A DNA stretch of 64,000 bases from Watersipora subatra. Taxonomy: Eukaryota; Bryozoa; Gymnolaemata; Cheilostomatida; Watersiporidae. Below the pieces are notes generated by a model. That model was not told the DNA's origin and made no database searches. It saw only the letters and a list, made by a program, of their open reading frames with translations. Below are positions 11,739 through 22,987 of the stretch, in pieces (position 1 is the stretch's first letter; each line of letters opens with the position of its first letter). The DNA is taken from the NCBI RefSeq assembly GCF_963576615.1, contig NC_088717.1, forward strand, positions 50,321,026 to 50,385,025, read 5' to 3'. The position numbers were made by a program, and so were the translations under genes.

Positions 11739-13056
11739 CAGGACAAGCTAGCACTGGTGACTCAGATGTAGTGAGACGATCTATCAAGGTGAATCTTATG
11801 CTGTAGCAAGACAAGCTAGCACAAGTGACTCTTATGTTGTAGCGAGACAAGCTAGCACAGGTGGCTCTTATGCTGTAGCAAGACAAGCTAGCACAGGTGA
11901 CTCGTGCTGTAGCAAGACAAGCTAGCACAGGCTACTCTTATGCTGTAGCAAAACAAGCTAGCACAGGTGACACTTACGCTGTAGCAAGACAAGCTAGCAC
12001 AGGTGACTCTTACACTGTAGCAAGACAAGCTAGCACAGGTGACTCGTGCTGTAGCAAGACAAGCTAGCACAGGCTACTCTTACGCTGTAGCAAAACAAGC
12101 TAGCACAGGTGACACTTACGCTGTAGCAAGACAAGCTAGCACAGGTGACTCTTATGCTGTAGCAAGACAAGCTAGCACAGATGGTTCTTATGCTGTAGCG
12201 AAACAAGTTAGTACAGGTGACTCCTATGTTGTAGCAAGACAAGATAGCACAGGTGACTCTTACGCTGTAGCAGAACAAGCTAACATAGGTGACTCTTACA
12301 CTGTAGCAAGACAAGCTAGCACAGGTGACGCATACGCTGTACCAAGACAAGCTAGCACAGGTGGCTCTTATGCTGTTGCAAAACAAGCTAGCACAGGTGA
12401 CTCAGATGCTGTAGCAAGACAAGCTAGCACAGGTGACTCTTACGCTGTAGCAAGACAAGCTAGCACAGGTGGCTCTTACGTTGTAGCAAGACAAGCTAGC
12501 ACAGGTGACTCTTACGTTGTAGCAAGACAAGCTAGCACAGGTGACTCGTGCTGTAGCAAGACAAGCTAGCACAGGCTACTCTTACGCTGTAGCAAAACAA
12601 GCTAGCACAGGTGACACTTACGCTGTAGCAAGACAAGCTAGCACAGGTGACTCTTATGCTGTAGCAAGACAAGCTAGCACAGATGGTTTTTATGCTGTAG
12701 CGAAACAAGTTAGTACAGGTGACTCCTATGTTGTAGCAAGACAAGATAGCACAGGTGACTCTTACGCTGTAGCAGAACAAGCTAACATAGGTGACTCTTA
12801 CACTGTAGCAAGACAAGCTAGCACAGGTGACGCATACGCTGTACCAAGACAAGCTAGCACAGGTGGCTCTTATGCTGTTGCAAAACAAGCTAGCACAGGT
12901 GACTCAGATGCTGTAGCAAGACAAGCTAGCACAGGTGACTCTTACGCTGTAGCAAGACAAGCTAGCACAGGTGGCTCTTACGTTGTAGCAAGACAAGCTA
13001 GCACAGGTGACTCTTACGTTGTAGCAAGACAAGCTAGCACAGGTGACTCATATGTT
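11739..13056 (+). pseudogene. Gene X, expanded exon B of 36-bp repeats, frame broken
   Basis: After ACATTGTAG, a phase-1 acceptor, come about 36 tandem 36-bp units encoding AVARQASTGDSY variants. The first units already contain a 1-nt loss. Three units (near 11,896, 12,038 and 12,540) are 34 nt instead of 36 and throw the frame into a TAG, so no single ORF spans the exon; open stretches run 12,039-12,569 and 12,541-13,059. The last two blocks are a 502-bp higher-order repeat (13 units of 36 plus one of 34) repeated almost exactly. The array ends GACTCATATGTTTAA and joins directly to C-type sequence. Confidence 0.8.
12039..13042 (+). repeat. Two copies of a 502-bp higher-order repeat
   Basis: Positions 12,039-12,540 and 12,541-13,042 match unit for unit, including rare variants (VPRQAST, EQANIG, KQVSTG, RQDSTG). 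One clear difference is GGTTCT against GGTTTT in the fifth unit. A shorter relative (four units, 142 bp) precedes them at about 11,897-12,038. Confidence 0.9.
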
Positions 13057-13948
13057 TAAAAAAAAGCTTTCAGAAAAGCGTATGAAGAAAGAGAGCAATC
13101 CAAATCACATTTGTAAAAACAAGCTGCGGAGATGTTTTCATCAACTGATGTGTATTTTGTTGAAAAGGTGTGTTATCAAAGTAAAGATGAAAGCATCACC
13201 AAGACAATGATGACTTATCACGTAAAAGGTATTAAAAAAAGTGAAGAACCGGAAAAGCTACTAACTAAAGTTGCGGAAATTTTTGAAAGTGGTACTCAGA
13301 GAAACGATGAAGTCAAGTTTCTGAAGGAAAGAGGTGAGTATGAAAAAGCTCATCAATCTGCAAAAGAGAATGCCATTCTAATTTATTCATTGTGTAAATC
13401 GAAGTTACATGAAAACTTGAGCAAAATTCTGGAGTTCACAATCACTTCCCGGGACAAGCCACTGAAAACGTTTCAAGATCTTTTTTACAGAACCCTATGA
13501 CATCACCACGGACAGTGTTAAAAGCCTTTTGACGAAAGAAGATAAAAAGGATGAGTTTTATGAAGTGTTCTTTGCAACTCTTCACCAATCAGCTCCTCAT
13601 GATAAAGAGATAGAAGGTTTGCTTCAAGAGGCTCAGCAGTTTAAGCAGAATGTAGAGTCAAGCTTGAGTAAAATCTTACTGCTCTGTAAAAATGGTTTCC
13701 TCAATAAGTTTGTTGAGGAGCTGAAAAAACATGTAATTTGTAAAGCCATTTCTGACCATGAGTGCTCTCATTCAGGCTATGAAAGACCAAAATGCTAAAA
13801 TAGAACAGGTGAGTCTGAAGCATTTGCGAGGGCTATCAGCCACTTGCAATAATACAGTATATATGCTATTTGAGTTCAATGGCGATGAATTGAGAGAAAG
13901 TTATATCGGAGGATTAATGGGATTTACAGATTCATTCCATCAAAAAAG
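13057..13948 (+). pseudogene. Gene X, 5'-truncated and frameshifted exon C
   Basis: Sequence equivalent to C-exon residues from about 230 to the end follows the repeat array with no intron, so the N-terminal 40 percent of the module is missing. There is an in-frame TAA at the junction (13,057-13,059) and another near 13,112. An extra T in a T-run near 13,486 shifts frame, and a deletion near 13,756 shifts it again. Recognisable blocks are AAEMFSSTDVYFVEKV, AKENAILIYSLCKSKL, LSKILLLCKNGFLNKF and ALIQAMKDQNAKIEQV. The donor-like AAAAAG|GTAGCT is kept. It is most similar to the C exon at 55,336. Confidence 0.8.
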
Positions 13949-14184
13949 GTAGCTTTATCAGCATAGTCATAGTGACACACAAATAGTCAGTTTACCAAAG
14001 ATTTTAAAATAATTTTAACCTCGTAATCACTCAACTATTATGATAATAATTAATTACATGGCATGGATTTGGGCTTTCCAGATTGTGTTCATAATTTGAG
14101 TTTGTACAAACCTACCTATTTTACATCTTGCATCTTGATTTGTAATTAATATGGACTTTAGTGACATGTTTGTGTATGCTGTAG

Positions 14185-14252
14185 GAAGTCGAGGACACGC
14201 TTGTTGTTGCTGGTTCTACGGAAGCAGCAAAATACATCAAATACTGCATTGG
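14185..14252 (+). pseudogene. Gene X, exon A with a mutated donor
   Basis: The exon encodes EVEDTLVVAGSTEAAKYI then KYCIG after TATGCTGTAG. The paralog at 57,150 has GG|GTATGT, and here the same place reads GG|ATATGT, so the canonical GT donor is lost. This fits decay of the downstream half of gene X. Confidence 0.65.
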
Positions 14253-14830
14253 ATATGTTTATTTAATGTATGGCATTTAGTAAAATATTTTCTTATCACC
14301 ACCAAACACTGACTTTCAGTGATGTAATTGCATTCCTTTACCGAAGAGCTCAAGTCATTCTGTAAAGCCATAAATGAGCAGGCTCCCTGTAGCTCCGTCT
14401 ATTTTTATTAACGATGTCCTTTAGTTTCCACATGAAGATTAACAATAACACTGTACTCAGCTTTTGTAATAAAATTCACAGTGAAGTTGTTTCTGAAACC
14501 CTTCATCCTCCTGACCTGGAATTGTAGCATACTCCTTTCCACGGTTTATTTTCTGGTTTACCCTTCATGGTTTACTAGAAATGTTATTATTGTCTGAAGT
14601 TATTTTATATACAGAGGGTTTCTGGTATGGATTGCTGACACTGATGTAGACTGCACAGAGCAGGTGCTTGGTCACAGCATTGATTGTTTTTAATCTTACA
14701 TGGTTATTATTGTCACTATTATTATTCACTGTTTATTGCCATGTTACTTGCTTGAATTTGTTCAGAGAACTAAAACAATTGCCTAAATATACTAAAACAA
14801 GTTACTATATAAAAATGTGTATACTTTTAG
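14253..14830 (+). other. Intron between exon A and the short B exon of gene X
   Basis: This 578-nt interval resembles the other A-to-B introns in its first two thirds. It ends ATACTTTTAG. No further feature was seen. Confidence 0.5.
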
Positions 14831-14869
14831 GTTAGTTGAAGAGGATGACAAAGATAAAGAAGAAATTAG
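14831..14869 (+). CDS. Gene X, short B-type exon (39 nt)
   Basis: The exon follows ATACTTTTAG and ends at ATTAG|GTAAGA, phase 2 to 2. It encodes RLVEEDDKDKEEIR. The opening RLV and the conserved upstream intron show that it derives from exon B, but the 12-residue repeat is absent and the charged peptide leads straight into the coiled-coil exon. The gene Z counterpart (57,690-57,728) has the same length, phases and donor. Confidence 0.62.
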
Positions 14870-15500
14870 GTAAGATTTCTACTAGCCAGCTAACTTCCTT
14901 CACATATCATCTCGTCAGCTAATTTAACTTGATTGTACATTGGACTGTACAAATCCTCCGTCAAGGTCTTGATACACTTTGACACTCCATATTTCAAACT
15001 TGTGTATACAAGGTTAGGCTTCAAAGGTTTAAACAATTGAGAAATTTGAGTAAGGCGATTGCAGAGATGAATACAGCAGCTGTAAATCTGTAGTTGTCAT
15101 TAGTTACCTTGAAAAAAGAGGCTGCATATGCTGACAGTTTGAGGTCTAGTATAACTGGTTTCAATTTTAGCTGTCAGTCTTCGCAGTTTCAGTTGAAACT
15201 CTTTGTACATATTTGGAGAGTAAGAAAAGTTCGATTTTAACTAACCTCATGGTCAGAATTATCTGCTTTCACGAATGAATTTATTATTGTGTACATGAAT
15301 TTTGTAAGAATTGTTTTGTAGCAAATTCACAATGACTGTTAATCTCAGTTTAGAACCCATTTTTAGCTACAACAAAAGCTGTCACAAAAGGATAACTGCC
15401 ATCATAAAGTATCTACCACTTGTACCCTCTTTTTATTAGGAAACAGCCAGTAATTATGGTTTAAAAACTTTAGCAACGCATTTAGGATTTTTAATTCTAG
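14870..15500 (+). other. Intron before the terminal coiled-coil exon
   Basis: The interval is 631 nt. Its distal part (from about 15,170) is repeated at 18,510-18,840 and 39,620-39,950, ahead of each decayed copy of the next exon. No coding sequence was seen. Confidence 0.55.
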
Positions 15501-15678
15501 AGAACTTAGAGCAAAGGTGGATGAATTGAAAGACCAAAAGTCATATCAAGACAACATTATTGATGAAAGACATAACCACATGTAAAAACTGGAACGCCGT
15601 GAGGCAGAGAGATTGCAAACTATTGATTAGCTTGAAGATATGGCTAAAGAGATGTTACAAATGCGTCAAAACCTCTAA
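15501..15678 (+). CDS. Gene X, terminal coiled-coil exon
   Basis: After TTAATTCTAG the exon opens in phase 2, completing the Arg codon of the 39-nt exon. It encodes ELRAKVDELKDQKSYQDN, then IIDERHNHM and a TAA at 15,583. In the same frame, reading on gives KLERREAERLQTID, a TAG, then LEDMAKEMLQMRQNL and TAA at 15,676. The continuation is strongly heptad-like, and a paralog at 18,849 keeps it in another frame, so the two internal stops are probably disabling mutations in a longer coiled-coil tail. A natural short ending at 15,585 is the alternative. Confidence 0.55.
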
Positions 15679-15964
15679 TCAGCTCAACACAACTAAAACA
15701 CAACTAATAAAATATTTTGGTTGGCTTGAGAGTTATCATACCCTTATTCACGATTGGCAAGAAAAGATAACTTCATCTAGTAACCATCCACTGTCATTAC
15801 AATATTTAATAGCGTGATTTTTATTAACTCCTTCTGTTTAAGTTTTCTTTCTTATTCTTATTGACTTCTTATCGTGTTTTATATTAATTATAGACCGGTA
15901 GAGGAGCGCTCTTTCTTTCCTGACTATGTAACTTATTTATGTAACTATGTAACTTTCTTTTCTG
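15679..15964. other. Interval downstream of gene X
   Basis: The interval is AT-rich, with no ORF or splice context. The block TAGAGGAGCGCTCTTTCTTT near 15,900 is repeated near 19,215 and 40,320, marking the junction between the coiled-coil region and repeat R. Confidence 0.45.
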
Positions 15965-18505
15965 TGTGTGCTTGTTCATCAATAATATAATATATATTAT
16001 CATTTGAACTGACATAAACACTCTGTTACGTGTCACCTTATCAGCACATTATAAACCCGAACTACAGTGCTCATTAAAACTAATAAGCTTCGGGGCGAAT
16101 CTAGGAAAAAAAGTGTGTGGTACAAAATTTGTGTAACATATCTAGGGTGAAAGGGGTGCACCGGACCACCGCCTTGCCTGGCCAGGCGCTAGAAGAACTT
16201 TTTGAAATTTAGGCATCTTAGAATGAAGGAGAGAAGGGTTTGAGCCCCAAAGAGTGTAATCATCTGTTTGCCGTAAATCACAAGTTTAGAGGTAAAGATT
16301 GACATTAGATATGATTAATTAAATTGGTGTTTTATAATGTTTATTATACTATGTATATCAAAGTTATATGTAAACAGAAAGTTAACAAACAATTGTGCAA
16401 TAAAATAAACTCAAGAAAAAATCAATCCCAAAACCTCAGCAGCTATTTGGTTTGGCTTTGCAGAAATAGGCCATCATTTCTGCAAACTACCATGGAGAAT
16501 GTTTTGTAGTGTTAGCTACACAATGATGCTCTTATAAAACAGACATAGTAGGGCATACTTTATGGAATTGTTGTTTTGTTGTTGAAAAAAATGATCCATA
16601 GTTCGTTTTTTGCCTTTCTTCTGAAAAATTTTGCTTTTAAAATTGCTTGTAGTACTTCTTTCAAAAAAGTTGTGGCTCAATTGGGAATGTCTATTGGGAC
16701 GACCCTCATTTGTTTATGAGATAAACAAATTCAGATCAAGGTTATTAAAACTTTATCATTATAACGAGCCCTATTAGGCAGTTTTTGCTCATTTCCTCCC
16801 AAAGTAAGTTTTAAATGAAATGTAACTCACTCAATTCTTGATGCATTTTAAATATTTTTATTTTTTTTTTTTGCCAAATTTTGGGTGGTGTATTTACACC
16901 ATATGCACCACAGTAGATCCGCCCCAGAGCTTCTAATGGATCTAGATAGCAATAGAGTATTCAGTTCCATAGAGATAACCAGTCTAATAAGAGCAAAGTG
17001 TATGCACAGTGTAGAACAGCAGTGTAATTGTGTGACAGTTTGATTTGATGTAAATACAACTGACAGTTGACTATTATTATAGATGGTGAATACAAGATAC
17101 AAGTTGCATACAAGTTACTGACAAATGACTATTTATAGAAAATGTTTAAAAGATAAGGTGTTGAATGCAAATGTACAGCATACATTTTGATGATCATGTC
17201 AACAACAATTGCCTCCCTTTTTTGTCTTAAAAAGATGCAGGCAATATTGATGATATGCTCATCAGCATTTGAGTTACAAATACTAAACAAGAGAAAATAG
17301 GACTGATAGGTAGGCTCTGTGAAATCTAAAAAGTTGTCACATGCAACAGCTTGTGGTACATACCAGTGATAATTGCTACACAAGTGAGTTGTAGAACTTT
17401 CAAAGTTAGTTTTGACAGCTTGCTACTACATAGAGCTCGTCTGGAAGGTTGCCAAATATTTATGTAAACATCTAGTATAATATAGCATGTTTGCTTTGTC
17501 ACAACAAAGAGGGGGTCATTCTACACAGGATGAGAGGCACTATAAAGAACACCAAACAGTTGTATTTTCAAGTCCTTCCAATTAAAAATATGTTCATCAA
17601 TAGAACAAACCAAACATAGAAATATAGTGTGAACCTGATGATGACAGAAAAAGTTAACAAAACAGTTGACCTTATTTCAACTTGAACTTATTCGAAAAAT
17701 CCCAATTCCAAAATTACAATATGTAGCTTCAACCTCTTTAAAAATTTATCTCATAGCTATTACAAAATGCTAAGTTTATGAAATGCATATCTTAGATGTC
17801 AGTTATGAAGACTTCAATTCCAATGTAATGACCTGCCAGTAAGTAGACTGCTAGCTGACATCTGGTCTTCACAGGCAAGGTTGATACTGAAGCTCTGCAT
17901 ACCTGCAATCACACACTCAGGCTATTGTTATTGGTTTATCATCAAGCTGTTTGCTATTGGTCTTTTGTCATCAAAAGCTCCTTATTATAGGACCAGATAA
18001 TAGAACTGTATGGACACAAGTGGCAGTTGGCTTTTATGGACCTTCGAAAATTGGTTTTGTTATTATAATGGCCAGGCAAATATTTATGTCAATATCTAAT
18101 CAATTATAACACAATGCTTGCATGTCCTCAACAAAGGAGGCGTCCTACTAGGAATGCTGCAGAGGACGCTGATCATTAATGGAAAGGATTGCCAAGTCAG
18201 CATATTTAGACTATATGGTTATACTATTGTGCAATATGTATGTATGGGGGGGGGGTGCGTATCGCTCTTAGTATTAGAAGTTATGCTAGTTTCTATTTTC
18301 CGAGCTGTGCTTTTGGTTGAATTCAGATGAAGCTTCATGGAACACTTACTGTTAGTTTATCTTTTATTATTAAATCGTTCAATAATTATATGTCTAGGAA
18401 TTATACAGTAATGTTGGCTTTACTTGTTACTACAGCTATTAAACTATTACCACCCAAGAGCATCGTGTAAATGTTCTGTTTTATGGCTTTGTCATAGCAA
18501 ATAGA
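15965..18505. repeat. Dispersed repeat R, copy 2, split by a MITE-like insertion
   Basis: R sequence (TTACGTGTCACC at about 16,026) is interrupted at 16,091 by an element of about 840 bp, and resumes at about 16,928 through the usual landmarks to about 18,505. A G-run at 18,246-18,255 varies in length between R copies. Confidence 0.7.
16091..16927. mobile_element. MITE-like element with GGGGCG-GATCTA termini
   Basis: The left end is CGGGGCGAATCTAGG, and the right end read inwards is CTGGGGCGGATCTAC, an imperfect terminal inverted repeat of about 13 bp. AGCTT lies on both sides. Other R copies are continuous at this point (AAGCTTGCAGTG), which defines the insertion. There is no transposase. 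The termini resemble some hAT-type MITEs, but the direct repeat is too short to be sure. Confidence 0.55.
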
Positions 18506-19299
18506 ATTACAAGCTTTGCTGTCTTCCCAGCTTCAGTTGAAATTCTGTGTACATATTTAGAGAGCGAGAAAAGTCTGATTTTAACCCACTGAACCTCATG
18601 GTCAGAATTATCTGCTTGCATGAGTAAATTTATTATTGTGTACATGAATTCTTTATGACTAGTTTTGTAGCAAAATCGCAATGACTGGTAATCTCAGTTT
18701 AGAACCCATTTTTAGCGGCAACAAAAGTTGTCAAAAAGAGATATCTGTCAATATAAAGTATTTACCACTTGTGCCCTTTTCTATTAGCAAACAGTGAGTA
18801 ATTATGGTTTGAAAACTTCAGCAACGCGTGTGAGATTTTTAATTTCAAAGAACTTACAGCAGAGGTAGATGAATTAAAAGATCAAAAGTCATATCAAGAC
18901 AACATTATTGATGAAAGACATAACCGCATACCGACTGGAACATCGTGAGGCAGAAAGGTTACAAACTATTGATTACCTTAAAGAGATGACTAAAGAGATG
19001 TTACAAATGTGTCAATCAGCTTAACACAACTAAACTCAACTAATAAAATAAAATAAATAGTCTCATACCTTTATTCATGATTGCCGAGGAAAGATAACTT
19101 CATCTAGTAATTATCCACTGTCATTACAATATTTAATAGAGTGATTTTGATTAACTACTGCTGTTCTTATTGACTTCTTATCTTGTTTTATATTTTATAT
19201 TAATTATAGACCAGTAGAGGAGCGCTTTTTCTTTTCTGACTACGCTATTTCTTTATGTAATTACGCAACTTTCTGTATTGTGTGGTTGCTTATTTATCT
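18506..19299 (+). pseudogene. Decayed duplicate of the terminal coiled-coil exon
   Basis: Positions 18,849-19,024 match the exon at 15,501. The acceptor has changed from CTAG to TCAA, and a frame break after DERHNRI separates VDELKDQKSYQDNIIDERH from LEHREAERLQTIDYLKEMTK. No short B exon precedes it. It appears to be a non-functional copy carried with repeat R. Confidence 0.6.
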
Positions 19300-21025
19300 A
19301 TAATATAATTTATAATTTGTATTGCAGTAAACAATCCGCTACGTGTCACCCTAACATCACATTATTTATAAACCCGACCTACAGTGCTCATTAAAGCTGA
19401 TTAAAGCTTGCAGTGTCTTCAGCTAGTAATAGAGTATTCATAATCATAGAGATAACCAGTCAAACAAGAGCGAGGTGTATGCACAGTGTAGAACAGCAGT
19501 TTAATTGTGTGACAGTTTGATTTGGTGTGAATACAACTGACAGTTGACTATTACTAGATGGTGAATGGAAGATAAAGTGTTGAATACAAACATATATCAT
19601 ACGTTTTGGTGATCGGGTCAACAAAAATTGTCTCTTTTGATTTGTCTTAAAAGGATGCAGGCAAAATTGATGATGTGCTCATCAGCATTTGAGTTACAAA
19701 TACTAAACAAGAGAGAATAGGACTAGTAGGTAGGATCACTGAAATCTAAAAAGGTTGTCACGTGCATCAGCTTGTGGTACATACCAGTGATAATTGCTGC
19801 ACATGTGAGCTGTAGAACTTTCAAAGTTAGTTTTGACAGCTTGCTACTACATAGAGCTTTTGTGGAGGTTTGCTAATAATTTATGTAAACATTTGGTCTA
19901 ATATAGCATAATGTTTGCTTAGTCACAACAAAGGAATCGTCCTACCCCGGGTGTTGTAAGAAACACTTGACAGTCTTCCTTTCAATTGCTATTACCAATT
20001 AAAGATATGCCTGTCAGTAACACAAAACATGAAATGCAAATATAGTATGAACCTGATGATGACAGAAAAGTTTCAAAAATCAGTTGATTTTATTTCTGCT
20101 TGAAATTGGTTGAAAAAGTCAAATTTTTAAATTACAGTGTGCAGCTTCAACATCTTTGAAATCAATGAGGTGTGTGTATCTCTATTCTATAATTGTTACA
20201 CAATGCAAAGTTACACAATGAAATGCACCTTTAAGATGCCAGTTATAAAAACTTCAACTCGAGTCGTCATTACATGCCGGCAGGTAAACAGTTAGCTGAC
20301 ATCTGACCTTCACAGGCAAGGTTGATACTTGATGCTTTGGGTACCTGCAATTACACACTCAGGCTATTGTTATTAGTTTTTTATCAAGCTGTTTACTATT
20401 GGTCTTTTGTCATGAAAAGGTCTTTATTCAAATGCCAGATAACATAGGTAGCTCTTACACATATAAGATTTCATTAAAGTAAATTTCTCTATAGACACAA
20501 GTGGCAGCTGGCTTTTGTGAACCTTTGAAAAAAAATTTTTGTAATTTTAAAAGCAAGCCAATTGTTTACATCAATATCTAGTCAATTATAACATAATGCT
20601 TGCATGTCCGCAACAAAGGAGTCGTCCTACTAGGAACGCTGCAGAAGATGCTGATCATTAATGGAAAGGATTGCCTGGTTCAAATATTTAGGCTATATGG
20701 TTATACTATGGTTATACTATTGTCTAATATGTATGGGGGGGTGCGTATCGTTCTTAGTATTAAAAGTGATGTGAGTTTTTATTTTCCTAGCTGTGCTTCT
20801 GGTTGAATTCAGATGCAGCTTCATAGAACCTGTTGGTTTATCTTTCATCATTAAATCGTTCAGTAATTATATGTTTGGAAATTCTACAGTAATGTTGGCT
20901 ATACTTGTCACTACAGCTATTAAACTATTACCACCTACAAGCACTGCGTAAATGTTCTGTTTTATAGCTTTGTCATAGCAAATAAAATTAGAAGTTGCTG
21001 CTCTTCTGGAAGAATAGAAAATTTG
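19300..21025. repeat. Dispersed repeat R, copy 3
   Basis: All R landmarks are present in order, uninterrupted by the MITE. It ends in the CTTCTGGAAGAATAGAAAA block, the same sequence that lies just upstream of the repeat exon at 11,739. Confidence 0.7.
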
Positions 21026-22929
21026 TGAACACTGCAACAGATGTATTTAGTACTCTACATGGCTACAACTATTTCTGTACAAGCACTACTTGTCTTTTTA
21101 ATGTAAATAGTTCAATTGCTGTTGAATATTGCGTGAACATGTTAAATGAAGGCTAAAGCTGATGAGATGTCTACTAACATATGCTTTTCATGTCTAGAAA
21201 ATAGACTTGCTGTATTTACAGAAAATCTTTTGTGTTTTCAAGTTGAGCTTTCATGATAGGTAGGTGTACAGTATTTAGGATATACAATACACACATCATG
21301 CACTACAACATAGGCCGACTTTGAATATTATAGTAGACATCATGGTAGTTAAAAAGTTAGTAGAGTCACACTCAACCATGATTGGTCGAATAAAAAGGTT
21401 GAGAGGCAACCAAACACGCAAATGATGGCTGATAATTAGCAATGAATCATTCTATTGTCCCACACTAAGCAATCACAAGCGCATCTGAGAATCGTTCACT
21501 CATTTCTCTGTCAGCCAACTCAAGCACTGGAAGATAAACAAGTTTACTACAGAAGTCGTCTACCTTGTGTCTTTCCCATGCTGTTTAGAGACCTTACGAA
21601 TAGAGAACTGAGTACATTACAGCAGGTAAAGTTGGATCTGACTTTAAGGTAGGTCATTTGGATAGAGCCAAAGTTCATAGGAGCTGTAATTTAGTTCTTA
21701 TCTCCTCCTCACAACTTATTACTTGTAATTTTTACTAGTGACAGAAAACTGTACGAACGTAGAAAGTAATTTTGTTTATTTTCTTCTCCTTACAAATGTA
21801 TGTAACATGTAGCCATATTGTGAGTGGTTGTTGTCTATTTTCAACTAGCTGCTATGTTATAAACAACTTCTGTACCTTGTATGTGCATCATAGTGATCTC
21901 TTTGTAAATTATTGTACAAATTATAGTGAATGGTTGTTGTCTATTTTGGTGATTACAAGCTCTTAAAAGCTTTCAGAATAGGGCGTTTTTTTTGCGATCG
22001 CTGCGATTAACTGTTCGTTTTTTAGCTTTTAAAAGCTTGTAATCACATTTCCACATGTTTTGCACCTACAACACAGCAAAGTAAGACATGGGGAATTTTT
22101 GATACCAAATAACTGTAATGTGAATTTTGTTGCAAGTCAACCTTTGTTGTAAATTCCGCTTATTGTGAGCCGTTTAAATAAAGTTTTTGTTTGTGACAAC
22201 ATAAAAATTCCGTATCAAGCAAAGCGTCATGTTGGCGCTGACTCTTTGATTTGAATGACGGCAATCTAATAGCTAACCTTAAAAGTGTCATTTTTTCTTT
22301 TGCCCCTTTCGAGAGAGATTATGACATCTAGGGTTACTTCTATTGTATACACTAGTACCTTCTCAGTCTAGCATGCCGTGAGAGATCGTCACATTTGCTG
22401 ATAAATTACAGAGAATAAGTAGCTGCACAAGTATTCAGAAATATCCAAGGGCAGTTGATTAGTGCAGGTGTTTGAAAGACCACCCACTGAGGTGAGCTTG
22501 AAAAAATCTTGGAACAGATTAAGCAATTTACATTTACTTCCTTGTTTGTATAGGGTAGAATCTCTATAAAGAAAACCTTCTCAAAACAGATTATTTATGT
22601 TTTGTTTCATGTACAAAACCTGATATATAAACATATTTAAACATGCATATGCTAGACAGTATGTAACACACAATTCATAAAATTGAACACAGACCCAAAT
22701 GTAGACTACATTTCAAAATTTCAACTCTAAAGTCAACTTATTCTGCAATGAGTTGAATTGCTTAAAATTAACTGGTTGTTAAGGCTTATGCCAAACATTG
22801 TTCATCACCTCCAAAGTCACAGTGGTTTTGGGGATGTCATGCTCATAAACTATGCCATCAAAATACTTCTGTTTACAGAAGAGTCATATGAGCTACGGCC
22901 AAATTTTATGACTAATTAAAATCAAAAAG
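21026..22929. other. Region upstream of gene Y
   Basis: The interval has no supported coding exon. A 65-codon ORF at 21,455-21,652 ends just before AAGGTAGGT, a possible donor, so it could be part of a 5' untranslated exon. It is conserved at 42,565-42,762 only as expected for a recent duplication. A hairpin lies at 21,949-22,046. The promoter of gene Y is presumably here, but no clear TATA/Inr pair stood out. Confidence 0.4.
21949..22046. repeat. Inverted repeat, about 23-bp arms
   Basis: GTGATTACAAGCTCTTAAAA on the left pairs with TTTTAAAAGCTTGTAATCAC on the right, around a loop of about 50 nt that contains GCGATCGC. The duplicate is at 43,059-43,154. It could be a tiny foldback element. 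Confidence 0.7.
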
Positions 22930-22987
22930 ATGGATCCACCAGAACATATTCCAGCAACACAGTCCCTGAGCAGCTCCAAGTCTCCAA
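22930..22987 (+). CDS. Gene Y, start exon
   Basis: AAAAAGATGG opens a 58-nt coding exon, MDPPEHIPATQSLSSSKSP, ending at CCAA|GTGAGT in phase 1. The gene Z copy at 44,037-44,094 is identical in protein and donor. No upstream in-frame extension is needed, and the A at -3 and G at +4 suit an initiator. It has no signal-peptide character, so the product is likely cytoplasmic or nuclear. Confidence 0.72.

Noticed and set aside
11725..12888. Long minus-strand ORFs such as MLACLATARVTCASLSCYS repeats
   Set aside because: They are the antisense reading of the 36-bp coding array, have no splice context, and their openness follows from the repeat itself.
11739..13056. CRISPR-like array
   Set aside because: The units are contiguous 36-bp repeats with no unique spacers, encode a protein repeat, and lie in an animal gene.
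18118..18330. ORFs beginning MHVLNKGG or MHVRNKGV in the R repeats
   Set aside because: They are short, end at a G-run that varies in length, and in copy 1 the same region is frame-shifted. There is no coding support beyond duplication.
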